Under the pieces are notes generated by a model. That model saw only the letters and a list, made by a program, of their open reading frames with translations. It was not told the DNA's origin and ran no database searches. A stretch of DNA of 64,000 nucleotides from positions 372,001 to 436,000 of the forward strand of contig CANXME010002317.1 of the NCBI GenBank assembly GCA_948144175.1. The letters run 5' to 3'. The translations under genes and the position numbers were made by a program. Shown piece after piece: positions 23,501 through 32,921 of this stretch. Position 1 is the first letter of the stretch. Each line of letters opens with the position of its first letter. Source of the DNA: Closterium sp. NIES-65 (Eukaryota; Streptophyta; Zygnematophyceae; Desmidiales; Closteriaceae).

Positions 23501-26462
23501 AGAGGCGGTAGTAGGGTACCGACTCGTCGAACGTGACGTCCTGGGAGGACAGAACACGTCGAGAGGTGGGGTGGTAAAACTGCCACCCAGGGGCGTCGGG
23601 GGGGAACCCGAGGAAGACGCAGGGAGAAGCACGAGGGGACAGCTTGTCCGCAGACAGGTCGCGAACAAACGCCCGAGATCCCCAGACCCGGAACGCCGAC
23701 GCATCGCCAACCTTCCCCGTCCACAACAGAGCTGGGGAGGTCTCCGGTCGAGAGACCCTGGGGTGGAGGTTGATCTGGTGCGCAGCGTACCTGACCGCAA
23801 ACGGCCACAGAAAATGGGGAGCAGCCGCATGCATCATGGACGTACGAGCGACGTCCATGACCATGCCAATGCGGCGCTCAGCGATCCCATTCTGCTGTGG
23901 TGAGTCCGGAAGCGTGAAGGTCTGACGGATGCCTCGCACACGACAGTAGGTACTCAGGAGGGCCGAGGAGAACTCTCCGCCTCTGTCCGAGTGCAGACGC
24001 AAGACAGGGAAGTCAGAGCCAAAGCTTCTCCGAAGCTGAAGACGAGCTGCGCGGATCCAGTCGATCAACACCTGAGTGACCTCACCCTTGCTGCGCAAGG
24101 GGAAGACTGTGGTGTAACGCGAGTAGTCGTCAACCACTAGCAGGAAGTAGCGCTCCTGACCCTGTCCACGGACGCGGGCTGGGCCCCACACGTCCATGTG
24201 AAGCGTCTGCAACGGGGCCTCTGTCGGAGGAAACTGGGAGGAGTGAGGGGCAGCACGCTGGCGCCCCTCGACACAGGGGACACAGGCAGGGCCAGGGCCC
24301 GGAGGAAGGGGAGGGAGGGACCGGGGAAGACCAGACACAAGGACCCGCGAGGCCATGCCTCTGAGCCGAAGCAGAGAGGGGTGGCCAAGGCGGTGGTGCC
24401 AGAGGAGGGTCTCGTGAGACAGACGACGACACGAACAAGGGGCAGACTCAGGACCAGACCTGGACGCTGCAGAAAACACCTGACCAGACGAAGGGGCCCT
24501 ACCAGACGCAGTACCTGGAGGAGAAGCAGTGGTCAGTGTGTACAGGCTCGACCCCGGCCGACGTGTAAACGTAGCCAGGTGGCGACCTGTATCCGCCTCC
24601 GTACAGTGGGTCACCCGCTGACGAGCAGGGGTGAACTGGTGGACACCTGCATCCTGGAGGTCAGCACCACTCACCAAGTTCGTCGAGAACGAGGGGAGGT
24701 AGAGACCAGTCAGGGTGCCAGAGGGGGCCGCCGGACACGGGAGGACAGTGGAGAAGCGAGACAGGACAGGCCCCCCAGAGGGGTCCGCCAGGGACACCGC
24801 AACAGGCCGACTCAGCGGCGTGAGAGTGGTGCGGTCCCTAAAGAAGGAGCGAGACGCTCCAGAGTCAAGGGTGAAGGTGTGAGAGGCCGAAGCCGACACA
24901 GTACCTGAGAGGGCGGACTCACCAGTACCTGAAAGCACAGACGCACTGGCACCTAGAGCAGCAGCCTCACTAGTACCTGACGCGGCAGTACCAATGCCCG
25001 GGTCGGGCGGGAAACACCGGTAACAGTCATCCTCATCACTACCAGTCACAGCATACATAGCAGAGAGAATAGCATCAAAATCAAGATCATAAATAGCTAC
25101 ACCAGCCCTAGACAGCTCTCCCCAGCGGGGGATCTCAGCGGCCTCCGGAAACTGCTGACGCCAGGCGTCGGTCAGGCGGCCAAAGCAGCGACGGGCTGTG
25201 TGGGCGCCTCCACACCTCTCCCCTGCACGGTCACCAGTGCGAAGAACGTAGGGGCAGGGACCAAGCGCACCACCGCGCTGACGCTGCAAGTACCACTCAC
25301 GGAGCTGCTGAGGGCCGGGGACGGTGCGAGAGCGCTGCTGCTGCTGCGGCTGCTGCTGTGGCTGCTGCTGCTGCTGCTGCTGCTGGCGCTGACCACCCCC
25401 AGAGCTGCTCCGCTGGGACGAGCCACTCCGACCCCCTCCTCCACCGCCACCCCCGCCTCCACCGCTACCCCCGTCGCCACCGCCACCTCCCCCACCAGGA
25501 CCGTCGCTCCCACCGCTCCCACCGCCTCCTCCGCTACCACCTCCGCCGCCACCTCCGCCTCCACCGCCGCCACTACTACCTCCACTCCCGCCACCACCCC
25601 CTCCGCCACCCCCACTCCCCCCTCCACCCCCACCGCCTCCTCCACCGCCCCCTCTGGCTCCACCCGCTCCCTTGCCCCCCTTGCCCTTGCCAGTGCGGCG
25701 TCTGCCACTGGGGGCAGACGCCGCGCCGACCGACTCAAAACCAACGAGGTCGGCCGCAGCGGCAGAGGCGACAGAGGGCAGCAGGGGGGAGGGACCACAC
25801 CCCTCAAAGATGGGGGTGCGAGGGTCACCCCGAGAGGCCCCTACAGCGACAATACTCTTCTCAGCCGCTAGCAGGGACTCCTCAAGGAGGTCGACAGTGA
25901 GAGTGGTGGGACAGACAGAGAGAAACTGGTCCCTAACGACACGAAGGGACTCAGGAAGACGGGTGACGAGAAAGTAGAGAGTGATGTACATGGGAGGAGG
26001 GTTCGCAGCGCGGAACTCAGCAGGAAGGGCAGCGCGGTAGCGGGTGTCACTAGCGCGGAGGTGGGTAACGAGGTCAGCGACAGTGGGAAAGGAAGCGAGG
26101 TCAGGGAAGAGAAACGGTAGCATGAGGCGGCTAAGGGTAGCGGAGGAAGGGGAGGAGTAGCGCGCAACTACAGCGTCGTACAAGGCCTGAGCGGTCTTGC
26201 ACTGACTAAAGTGGGCACGCTCAGAGGAAGGGAGGTGGCGACGCACAGCAAGACGTGCAGCAGCATCGCGGGTCGCCCACTTGGAGCGAACGGCAGAGTC
26301 AGCATCAGCAGGCGGGGCAGGGACAGCGCCAGAGACAAAGTCAAAGAGAGAGACCTCATCTACCGCATCACACAGTAAGTACAGCTGCAGATCCTCGACC
26401 CAGACGGCAAAGTCAATGGCCCTCCCCTCAGCGTCAAAAGTGAGAACATTGGGGGTAGCCAT
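20562..26462 (-). CDS. Copia D gag-pol polyprotein (1966 residues, intact)
   Basis: This single open frame encodes the whole polyprotein of a Copia element, which is cut into capsid protein, protease, integrase and RT/RNase H for cytoplasmic reverse transcription and nuclear integration. In order: UBN2-type gag (1-220, MATPNVLTFDAEGRAIDFAV); a Gly-rich tract (about 255-345) with Gln runs; a Cys/His-containing segment (about 395-430); protease DSGASRSFF (about 532); pre-integrase WHHRLGHPS; integrase HMDVWGP, HSDRGGEF and PQQNGIAERR (about 754, 824, 858); a Gly/Ala/Glu linker with repeated GGAEP units; RT with YVDD (about 1639); and RNase H GHADASWADD (about 1807). The ATG at 26,462 was chosen over one 21 bases upstream because Copia F and C start at the same MA(T/S)P. 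All catalytic residues are present. Confidence 0.93.
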   Translation of the reverse strand: MATPNVLTFDAEGRAIDFAVWVEDLQLYLLCDAVDEVSLFDFVSGAVPAPPADADSAVRSKWATRDAAARLAVRRHLPSSERAHFSQCKTAQALYDAVVARYSSPSSATLSRLMLPFLFPDLASFPTVADLVTHLRASDTRYRAALPAEFRAANPPPMYITLYFLVTRLPESLRVVRDQFLSVCPTTLTVDLLEESLLAAEKSIVAVGASRGDPRTPIFEGCGPSPLLPSVASAAAADLVGFESVGAASAPSGRRRTGKGKGGKGAGGARGGGGGGGGGGGGSGGGGGGGGGSGGSSGGGGGGGGGGGGSGGGGGSGGSDGPGGGGGGGDGGSGGGGGGGGGGGRSGSSQRSSSGGGQRQQQQQQQQPQQQPQQQQRSRTVPGPQQLREWYLQRQRGGALGPCPYVLRTGDRAGERCGGAHTARRCFGRLTDAWRQQFPEAAEIPRWGELSRAGVAIYDLDFDAILSAMYAVTGSDEDDCYRCFPPDPGIGTAASGTSEAAALGASASVLSGTGESALSGTVSASASHTFTLDSGASRSFFRDRTTLTPLSRPVAVSLADPSGGPVLSRFSTVLPCPAAPSGTLTGLYLPSFSTNLVSGADLQDAGVHQFTPARQRVTHCTEADTGRHLATFTRRPGSSLYTLTTASPPGTASGRAPSSGQVFSAASRSGPESAPCSCRRLSHETLLWHHRLGHPSLLRLRGMASRVLVSGLPRSLPPLPPGPGPACVPCVEGRQRAAPHSSQFPPTEAPLQTLHMDVWGPARVRGQGQERYFLLVVDDYSRYTTVFPLRSKGEVTQVLIDWIRAARLQLRRSFGSDFPVLRLHSDRGGEFSSALLSTYCRVRGIRQTFTLPDSPQQNGIAERRIGMVMDVARTSMMHAAAPHFLWPFAVRYAAHQINLHPRVSRPETSPALLWTGKVGDASAFRVWGSRAFVRDLSADKLSPRASPCVFLGFPPDAPGWQFYHPTSRRVLSSQDVTFDESVPYYRLFPYRTPSLPPPPLFLVPGPPPVVPLPPQGPAPSGVSQVDAVEPVEVTGDSGAAAGAEPGGAESRGAEPGGAESGGAGPGGAEPGGAVSGGTEPGGAEPGGAEPGGAVPGGASSHREPLSPQELREWFARRWRRAAGAGGSSAAEGAAATRPGGARPVGAGAAGSECSPGAGPAEDVGAEPAVGGPTDGAPGAAAGGSGASGGSAGGAAGVGAPAGGAGTVPAVSGVAARPRPYFVPLLQQVLGLTPPPPSLEGPQPVRSQPQLQPASPLPAPSPYAGPTGGLTERREPASRPASPVRTERASGRGSRQRPPPVPGTHRMSLRPSTAPLRAPLPSPPASSLPALADPESDSLRAASPTVTRLLATAVTDPSFESSAASALVTELVDFAARCRLDYAARLVAESESACPPSVGGECALGTDVLEDRQEEFQCLAAASPRLASVLLAPEGDPDALDIPTPRSYAEAVEGPYSSQWQAAMDAEMASWKSTGTYVDAVPPPGANIVSGMWIFRVKRPPGSPPVFKARYVARGFSQRQGVDYFQTFSPTPKMTTLRVLLHIAAQRDYELHSLDFSTAFLQGSLHEEIWLRRPPGFTGTFPPGTQWSLRRPVYGLRQAPREWHDTLRTTLAALGFAPSTADPSLFLRTDTSLPPFYILVYVDDLVFATADTAGLAYVKSELLKRHTCTDLGELRSYLGLQITRDRARRTITLTQSHMVQQVLQRFGFTYSSPQATPLPTRHSLSALPSDESVESSGPYAELVGCLMYLMTCTRPDLAYPLSILARYVAPGRHRPEHMAAAKRVLRYLCSTSGMGLVLGGRSPVVLTGHADASWADDQATQRSSQGYTFSLGSGSVSWRSTRSSSVLGSSCEAEIYAGAMAAQELRWLTYLLTDLGELPRSPPVLYVDNKAMLALCREQRLEHRTKHIALRYFLARELQQRGQLRLAYVASEANTADVFTKALAPCDHQRFCTQLGLVPVLPHLLSS

Positions 26463-26489
26463 AGCAGCAGCTGAAAGTCTCACCGGGAT

Positions 26490-27340
26490 GGGAGAGTCGG
26501 GTAGGTCAGCAGCAGGCGGCTCGGGCTGCTCAGGTACCGGGCGGCTCGGCTACTGCGGGGCGGCTCGGCTACTGCGGGGCGGCTCGGCTGCTGCTGGGCG
26601 GCTCGGCTGCTGCTGGGCAGCTCGGCTGCTGCTGGGCGGCTCGGCTGCTGCTGGGCGGCTCGGCTGCTGCTGGGCGGCTCGGATGCTGCTGGGCGGCTCG
26701 GCTGCTGCTGGGCGGCTCGGCTGCAGTGCAGTGGCGGGGCCGGGACAAGGCCGGCGGTAGGGCCGGCGGTAGGGCCAAGTAGGAGCCGGCGGCGGGCCGA
26801 GTAGGAGGCCGGCGGCGGGGCCGAGTAGGAGCCGGCGGCGGGGCCGTGTAGGAGGCCGGCGGCGGGCCGAGTAGGAGGCCGGCGGCGGGCCGAGTAGGAG
26901 CCGGGGCCGGGCCGTGTAGGAGGCCGGCGGCGGGCCGTGTAGGAGGCCGGCGGCGGAGCCGAGTAGGAGCCGGCGGCGGGGCCGTGTAGGAGGCCGGCGG
27001 CGGGCCGAGTAGGAGGCCGGCGGCGGGCCGTGTAGGAGGCCGGCGGCGGGGCCGAGAAGGAGGCCGGCGCGGGGCCGCGTAAGGGGCCGAGTAGGAGCCG
27101 GCGGCCCGGGGCCGCGTAAGGGGCCGGCTCGGAGCCGCGTAAGGGGCCGGCGCGGGGCCGCGTAGGAGCCGGCGGCGCAGGGCCGCGTAAGGGGCCAGCG
27201 CGGGGCCGCGTAAGGGGCAGGCGGCGGGGCCGCAGGGGAGAGGGCGACCCGAAGGGTCGCTAAAACAAAAAAGGGCGCGCCTCGGGGCGCGCTTCGGTGG
27301 GCCCAAAAAAAAAAAATTCGGTCCTGGAGGGACCTAGCTC
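26490..27340 (-). repeat. Copia D leader minisatellites
   Basis: A 19-bp unit (CTGCTGCTGGGCGGCTCGG) repeats about eight times at 26,560-26,725. A roughly 24-bp unit (GGCCGGCGGCGGGGCCGAGT plus AGGA) repeats from 26,745 to about 27,230. A short GAAGGGTCGCTAAAACAAA stretch and an A13 run at 27,305-27,317 precede the primer site. No gene. Confidence 0.75.
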
Positions 27341-27347
27341 TATACCA

Positions 27348-27478
27348 TGTGAAACTATGAGCAGAGGAATGAATTGACTAAGTCAGAGTTGGGTACAAAT
27401 ACAACCCTAGCAAACTGTACCCCATATGTGCTACCCCACTATAGCCTACAAACATGCATCAGCTATAATAATCTGACA
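27348..27478 (-). repeat. Copia D 5' LTR
   Basis: 131 bp, identical to 20,227-20,357. On the minus strand it ends TTTCACA, followed by the primer site. Confidence 0.92.
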
Positions 27479-27483
27479 GCTCG

Positions 27484-28211
27484 ACCCGTCTCAACACTTC
27501 GGGGTTGGTTCCCAACCTTTTCTGATACTAGTGTTATTTGTAAAGGCATCCTTCTAGCCTCTAACTCTTCCCTAATTGTTTCAATGGCTTTTAAACCTCG
27601 AAAAGTACTGTTCATATTGAATGTTGTTGATGCGAATGAAGTGTTGGATCCGCCCTCACTTGGGCGACGCCAACATCCCAGTCGGGTGTACAGGGGAAGC
27701 AGCCGACTGTGCACAGTGGGAGAGCAGCTCAACGGCGGCTGCGTCGAGCTGCAGGGGACCGCTGCGGCGATACCTGCTAGAGACTAAGGACAGAGTCTAC
27801 GAAGATTAGGTGCCTAAATTTCTCAAAATCGTTGGCTTGGAACTCTGGACAGAATTGTCGACTTCATAGGAAACGTCTTCGACAAAAAATTGCATTATTG
27901 AAACTTCACCAATTTTGGATATGTTGTAGCAGAGCATAGCTACAATTCCCAAGTTGAATCGTATCAAGAGGTGAAGTATAACTCGACTAATCAATTTTGG
28001 CGCACAGGGGGGTATGCTGACATAAGAACTTAACTCAATCATAAGAGTCTCACAAGTTCACACAATCTCACACAAGAAAGTTAGAATAGCACTAAACCAG
28101 GTGGGAGGGGATGAGGAGGACGAGAAGGAAGGTCCTAAGAGAGTCTCCAACCAAGGAAACTCCATAAGCACACCAAATCCCTTCCCTGTAGGAACCCCAC
28201 TTTGACCTTTG
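27484..28211. other. Repeat remnants, no gene recognised
   Basis: Bases 27,484-27,640 continue the 486-bp unit and then diverge. Bases 27,640-27,790 are the first half of the second GTCGAC-rich repeat copy. From 27,800 the DNA is AT-rich, with only short random frames. Confidence 0.45.
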
Positions 28212-28586
28212 TGTCAGAATCCCAACCATTAGACCATTGGGATAAAAGGGCTTTTTTCAGTAGCGGGTCAGTGCGCCCATAACCCCCCAGGCGAACGCGC
28301 CTGTAACCCTCTCCAGGATCAATCGGGCATCCACAGTGCAGATCTACTGACACCCCCCCACACTGGGAGGCCCAGGACTAAGCACAGCGGCAACGGCCTA
28401 CATGTGCATACACCGGGAATCGAACCCGAGACCGCTCTGATACCATGTCAGAATCCCAACCATTAGACCATTGGGATAAAAGGGTTTTTTTCAGTAGCGG
28501 GTCAGTGCGCCCATAACCCCCCAGGCGAACGCGCCTGTAACCCTCTCCAGGATCAATCGGGCATCCACAGTGCAGATCTACTGACA
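28212..28586 (-). mobile_element. TRIM (miniature LTR retrotransposon), complete
   Basis: Two 141-bp LTRs (28,212-28,352 and 28,446-28,586), nearly identical and running TG...CA, flank a 93-bp interior. The target duplication CTTTG is at 28,207-28,211 and 28,587-28,591. On the minus strand the interior opens with the primer site TGGTATCAGAGC and ends in a G-rich tract. It encodes no protein and must depend on another element. An A-box-like TGGTCTAATGG near the LTR end and a B box GGTTCGATTCC in the interior give it a tRNA-like promoter layout. Confidence 0.92.
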
Positions 28587-29035
28587 CTTTGTCCATTTCC
28601 CAACCTCCACAATCCACCTCACCCAAGTTGGCCACACTTGCCAACCCAATTTGGTTTCTCCCAACCACTTGGCAGCATCTACAGTGATGGGGACGAATTT
28701 CCCAACCCCCAAAAGTCTGTACCCCTTATGGAGTCAACCCCACAACTTCCCATAGTCACCACAACCAAATATCAGAAGCATACGAACTTCTAACGTTCGT
28801 AACTTTCTTGTTCGTGCTCCGATTAAAGCGATACTTGGTTCGTCGAAAATCTCTTGAGCAGAGGAGTCACTTCAGATATCTGCTCAAGCCAAATAACATT
28901 CACACACACTCAGAAAATCCAAACCACGGAAAACACAAATTCTTGCACACGCTCAAACCACGCATGCAACGCACGAACATGTGATGGGAGGCAGACAGAC
29001 GTCAATGTATATGATTGCATCACACAACAATACCG
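28587..29035. other. AT-rich unassigned sequence
   Basis: No coding frame or repeat recognised. It contains a GAACTTCTAACGTTCGTAAC palindrome-like stretch near 28,785. Confidence 0.4.
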
Positions 29036-29275
29036 TTGACAATGAGCCGACGGCCTACTTCTGTGGGGCAGATCGACAAGGTGATTGTTGAGATACACAA
29101 GTCAGTCGCGGGGCTGGAGCCGTCGACAAGAGGAGCTCGACTGCTGAAGCTGAGCTTGGTGGTCGACGGACCCCTCCGTCGACCTGGGAAGTAGTTCGAC
29201 GGGCGCGGTGATCTACGAGGGGTTCGTCGACCAGGGCGCGCACTGGGTGGTCAACCAGGTCAACCAATTAACCTC
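29036..29275. repeat. Dispersed GTCGAC-rich repeat, copy 2 (second half)
   Basis: Resembles 3,245-3,465: GACGGCCTACTTCTG, AGTCAGTCGCGG, GTTCGACGGGCGC and ACTGGGTGGTC appear in the same order. Its first half lies at 27,640-27,790. Confidence 0.6.
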
Positions 29276-29391
29276 CCTGGTGTTACTAGAAGGTTCCGCG
29301 GGTCGCGAAACGTCCCGAACGGGTCCTTCCCAAATTCAGTAGAAGGCAATTCGGTGGCAACCGAAAAGCCTAGAATTCAGTGCACTCAACC

Positions 29392-29738
29392 TGTCAGAGG
29401 TCCACTGGTGATCCCCGATCGATCCTAGGGAAGGGTTACAGGCACGTTTGCCTGGGGGGTTATGGGCGCACTGACCCGCTACTGAAACAAGCCCTTTTAT
29501 CCCAATGGTCTAGTGGTTGGGATTCTGAGATGGTATCAGAGCGAAGGTCTCGGGTTCGAATCCCGGTGTATGCACTTCGGGCATCCCAGTGCAGGGGGGT
29601 GTCAGAGGTCCACTGGTGATCCCCGATCGATCCTAGGGAAGGGTTACAGGCACGTTTGCCTGGGGGGTTATGGGCGCACTGACCCGCTACTGAAACAAGC
29701 CCTTTTATCCCAATGGTCTAGTGGTTGGGATTCTGAGA
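29392..29738 (+). mobile_element. TRIM, complete, with tRNA-like A and B boxes
   Basis: 139-bp LTRs at 29,392-29,530 and 29,600-29,738 appear identical and flank a 69-bp interior. The target duplication CAACC is at 29,387-29,391 and 29,739-29,743. The primer site TGGTATCAGAGC (29,531-29,542) is a full 12-base match to the usual initiator-Met tRNA site. TGGTCTAGTGG (29,506-29,516) in the LTR end and GGTTCGAATCC (29,553-29,563) in the interior match pol III A- and B-box consensus at tRNA-like spacing. The LTRs end GA rather than CA. No protein is encoded. Confidence 0.93.
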
Positions 29739-29743
29739 CAACC

Positions 29744-30990
29744 TAGTTCGATGCCTATAACTATAATAAATATAGTAAAAGCAACGAACCTAGGAAATCT
29801 AGCAAAAGCAAGCAAAATAATGCAAAGCTAAGCTACATAATGCGTAATAAAGTTGTATCAAGCAAGTAAAGTCTAGCAAAGACGTCGTACTCTCACACCA
29901 ACGTTCTTCAACCCCCGCTTAGTCATTGGGCAGTCTCTTTTCGCGTGTCCCGGCGGCCTGGACGACACTCCGAAATTGTCGGGGTGGCACCTTGAACACG
30001 GTCTAATCGTGGGCTGCTGCGGCTGTCCCCGAAAACAACTTCCTTGAACGGGAAAATTGGTCTCTAAACTGTCGAACAGCTGGCAAACAACTCATGGCAC
30101 GCAACAACAAACGAATATTTCTTGGGTGTTCAGTCCCGATATGCTCTCGCGCCTGCGCCCCACTTCAGCTAAGTACAATTCAGCCATGTTATTGTCTGTT
30201 GCAGCCCGTAAGTGTCGCCGAGTTCAAAGTTCCCGTCTGTCCACAAGCACGTCTGCCGAAAATCGTCGACGATTCGCCCGTCAGTACGGTAAGCGCCGTA
30301 CTATCCAGTCCGACGGGATGATACTCAACCCCCACATAATTCGGGCGGCTTGAGCGTCTAACTCCCCCAGCCGTCGGGATCCTCTAATGCAAAACTCCAT
30401 TTTCGCCTTGCGAGTTCCCCAGCCAATTTTTCCTCCATAGTTGCTCCGAAATTGTCGCCCGCAGTGTCGCATGTCCGTTGTCAACGGCTGCCGAAACACA
30501 TTCCGCGAGTCATGCGCGCAAAATGACAACGAGCCACCGTCGTAACTTGCCGCATTAGACGAACTCCGGGATTGACGCGCAGCTGTTGACCCAGGTTCGA
30601 CGTCGTCAACTGCCACTCATCGTGACGACTTAAAAAAAAAATTGTGTAGGTGCCGACGCTGGTCCGCTAACGCCACCTGCCTCACAAAATTCAGAAATCG
30701 TCGGTAAGAATGCAGCGGAATAGTAACCCACTTTTAATGTCGCGACAGCTCCAGCTGTTCGTTGCCCAGGGAGAGGGAGGTCACGGTCGATCGCAACCGT
30801 CGAAGGCAAGGATCCAACGATGCCGCGGAGTGCACGAAAAATCTATGGCCGCAAAAAGCAACTTACCCGTTCTCTTGGCCGACCTACGCAACTCCTGGAC
30901 CCCAAGACATCCTTCCTCGTCCCCCCCCTTCCCCTTTGCCCCCCCCTGAGGGGTAACACACTCTAAAAAACGGGGTAGGCTAGGAAAGTA
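29744..30990 (-). mobile_element. Probable interior of a decayed retroelement
   Basis: It lies just inside the primer site at 30,991-31,002 when read on the minus strand. AT-rich to 29,900, then richer in GTCG/CGAC words. No recognisable gag or pol motif was found; the longest minus frame (30,281-30,616) is unassigned. Confidence 0.35.
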
Positions 30991-31300
30991 GCTCTGATAC
31001 CAGGTGTTATGAATGAACTTGCAGAGTGCGTGGTAAAACAAATAACGAGAATACTAAACTACTTAATGAAGATACAAGGAAAGTAACGAGGCCTAAATAG
31101 GGGAAGTCCTAGCTAGGCGAAGAGGTCGGGCGAAAATGGCTCGGTGATGGTTGCGATTGGAGCGAGGCCGACTCGGGAGTGGTTTGAGGCGACGAAATAG
31201 GCCGAACTGAGCTGACGCGTGCTCCTCGGAATGAACTCGCTAAAGTGTGAGTACAGTAAGGAATTGTAATTCCTTATAGCTATGCTATGCTCGCAATAAT
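30991..31300 (-). mobile_element. Primer site and 5' LTR of a minus-strand Copia-type element
   Basis: GCTCTGATACCA at 30,991-31,002 is the exact reverse complement of the initiator-Met primer site. The adjoining sequence from 31,005 (TGTTATGAATG...) would be the LTR. Its far end was not found, and no partner LTR is in the window. Confidence 0.55.
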
Positions 31301-32005
31301 GTTTGTTTTATTCCCAAACATAAGCAATACAGAATGGTCCCATGTGTGGCTGCTTAGTTCAATACCAAGTAGCTGATAGTTGTAACAATGGATGAAGCCA
31401 ATTCCTACAGGTTACCTATATCGAGGGTCCCTGGATATTTTCGTCAGTCATGTTTCTGGGGTGTTGTCCAAATCAAAGATGGGCGAGCCAACCGCGCAAG
31501 CCTCATCTGGTGAAACCAGCCCCCTACCAACACCCTACACTTGCCAGTCCCCAGCGTGCTGTGCGCGTAGGTAAGGCGAGACGCTGCCTACACGTCACTC
31601 TCACCGATTTTTCCTCACGCGTTTCGTCTACGCGTCGTTTTGATCATGTCGTTGTCTGCGCTGTTCCCGCTGTGCATGAGTCGTCGCTGCCTCGTCGCAT
31701 TCTAGTCTCAGAACACGCCAGCCACCAGCGGCCGTCCTGTCTTGTCGCATAGCCTCGTCTTCGCTCGCTCATGTCGTGTGGCTTTTCTCTGCTCCACCAT
31801 TCACTCGATGCCCGACCACTCGTCGTTCCCCGCTTTCCTAACTTATGAAACTCATACCCGTTTCCCGTCTTATTCGTCTTATTCCCGTTCCTTTTACATG
31901 CTTCGTTTTCCTGCAGCCGTCAAGTTTTCCATCTTCCCGTCAGTCGACCAGCGCCCGCCTGCCGTCATCCCGTCCGTTTAGCCGTCACTTCACCGGCGTC
32001 CCGCA
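31301..32005. other. Upstream region, no feature assigned
   Basis: Lies between the LTR remnant and the small gene model at 32,006. It is rich in CGTC words from 31,580 to 31,990. Short frames on the plus strand show no family resemblance. It may hold the promoter and 5' UTR of the small gene. Confidence 0.3.
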
Positions 32006-32709
32006 ATGGGCATCGCGCGCACTTGGAACGTGGAATCGACGGTCAAGGTCGCCTTCGCCGTGGTCGTCGGCACCACGCTCGTCAGCTCCTACCTTTATGC
32101 GGTGAGCTCTTCTCGCTCCCCACCTCCTACCTCTACGCGGCGAGCTCTGTTTTCCCCGCGAAGTACGCTCTGGCTCTCAGGTAAACTCGCGGATCGCTTT
32201 CATTGTTGTCATTAGTCGTCCGCAGCTCATTCGTCACTCCCATCTCTATCAAGTGACGCAATGAGGCTGTTTTGCCGCGCTCGTCACTCCCATCTCTACG
32301 CAGTGACGCAATGGGGCTGTTATGCTGCATAATGACGGTCCTGATCGCTCAGTGAATGAACCCGTCGCGAATGAAGCTCAAATGGGACATGCCACACTGC
32401 GGTTGCGAACGACAAAGCACCCGCACTGCGGACTTTTGAGTTAGCTCAAACGTCGGCTCGCAGCTTGGGGGTGAGCGGCTATGTGCGAGGATGACTTTTG
32501 TGAAAGTTGCAGACATGTCTGCTTCATGGATGGCATGGCATGTCTTGATGTGTGCCGCAGGGATGCACCGTCTCCGCTGGCTCTCCAGTTGCTTGCCATG
32601 CCAACTGAACTCACCTGCCTCTCACGCCCACCCACCCACCTCCCCACCCATCCCATCTGCTCAGAGCAAGCTGAAGACACAAGCAGCAGCAGGAGCAGCG
32701 AAGAAGTGA
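32006..32709 (+). CDS. Possible 46-residue single-pass membrane protein (two exons)
   Basis: Exon 1 (32,006-32,101) reads MGIARTWNVESTVKV followed by a hydrophobic stretch (AFAVVVGTTLVSSYLYA) and ends at a good donor, GCG|GTGAGC, in phase 0. A possible exon 2 (32,665-32,709) follows CCCATCTGCTCAG and reads SKLKTQAAAGAAKK then stop, also phase 0. The product would be a short N-terminal segment, one membrane helix and a basic tail. I do not recognise the family. An intermediate exon or a longer product is possible. A degraded copy of the exon-1 donor region lies about 40 bp downstream. Confidence 0.35.
32102..32330 (+). repeat. Echo of the exon-1 donor and a two-copy repeat in the intron
   Basis: CTCCTACCTTTATGCGGTGAGCTC at the exon end recurs at about 32,125-32,150 as CTCCTACCTCTACGCGGCGAGC. 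CGTCACTCCCATCTCTA then occurs twice (near 32,230 and 32,281) with similar following sequence. Confidence 0.55.
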
Positions 32710-32921
32710 TAAGGCACAGCAGAGCATCTGTTTGACATCTTCCAAGGGTCGACGGACACTATGGAGCATCCTATGCCTCCTCCACAATCATTCATACTGC
32801 CACACTAACTGTTTTCCTACTCTGTGTTCATACTGCCAATCGTAGCTTAATTGATACTATCTGTAATCAAGCAAGAACTTTATACGGTACTGTGAGTACA
32901 GCCATAATGAGCGAGCCATGG

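Larger units (their letters stand above)
20227..27478 (-). mobile_element. Copia D, complete and apparently intact LTR retrotransposon
   Basis: The 131-bp LTRs at 20,227-20,357 and 27,348-27,478 appear identical base for base and run TG...CA. The target duplication GCTCG is at 20,222-20,226 and 27,479-27,483. On the minus strand the 5' LTR is followed by a primer-site variant (TGGTATAGAGCTAGG), and a polypurine tract (TATGGGGGTG) precedes the 3' LTR. The single gag-pol frame has no stop. All this marks a young, potentially active copy. The unusually short LTR and the long repetitive leader (26,490-27,340) are shared with Copia B, C and F. Confidence 0.95.

Noticed and set aside
29506..29563. 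A tRNA gene with good A and B boxes
   Set aside because: The acceptor stem does not pair and the sequence spans an LTR/interior boundary bounded by a target duplication. It is tRNA-like sequence in a TRIM, not a tRNA gene.
29392..29738. Tandem SINE dimer as an explanation of the repeated 139-bp unit
   Set aside because: The 5-bp duplication brackets exactly LTR, interior and LTR, with primer site and polypurine tract in the expected places; the second copy at 28,212 shows the same.
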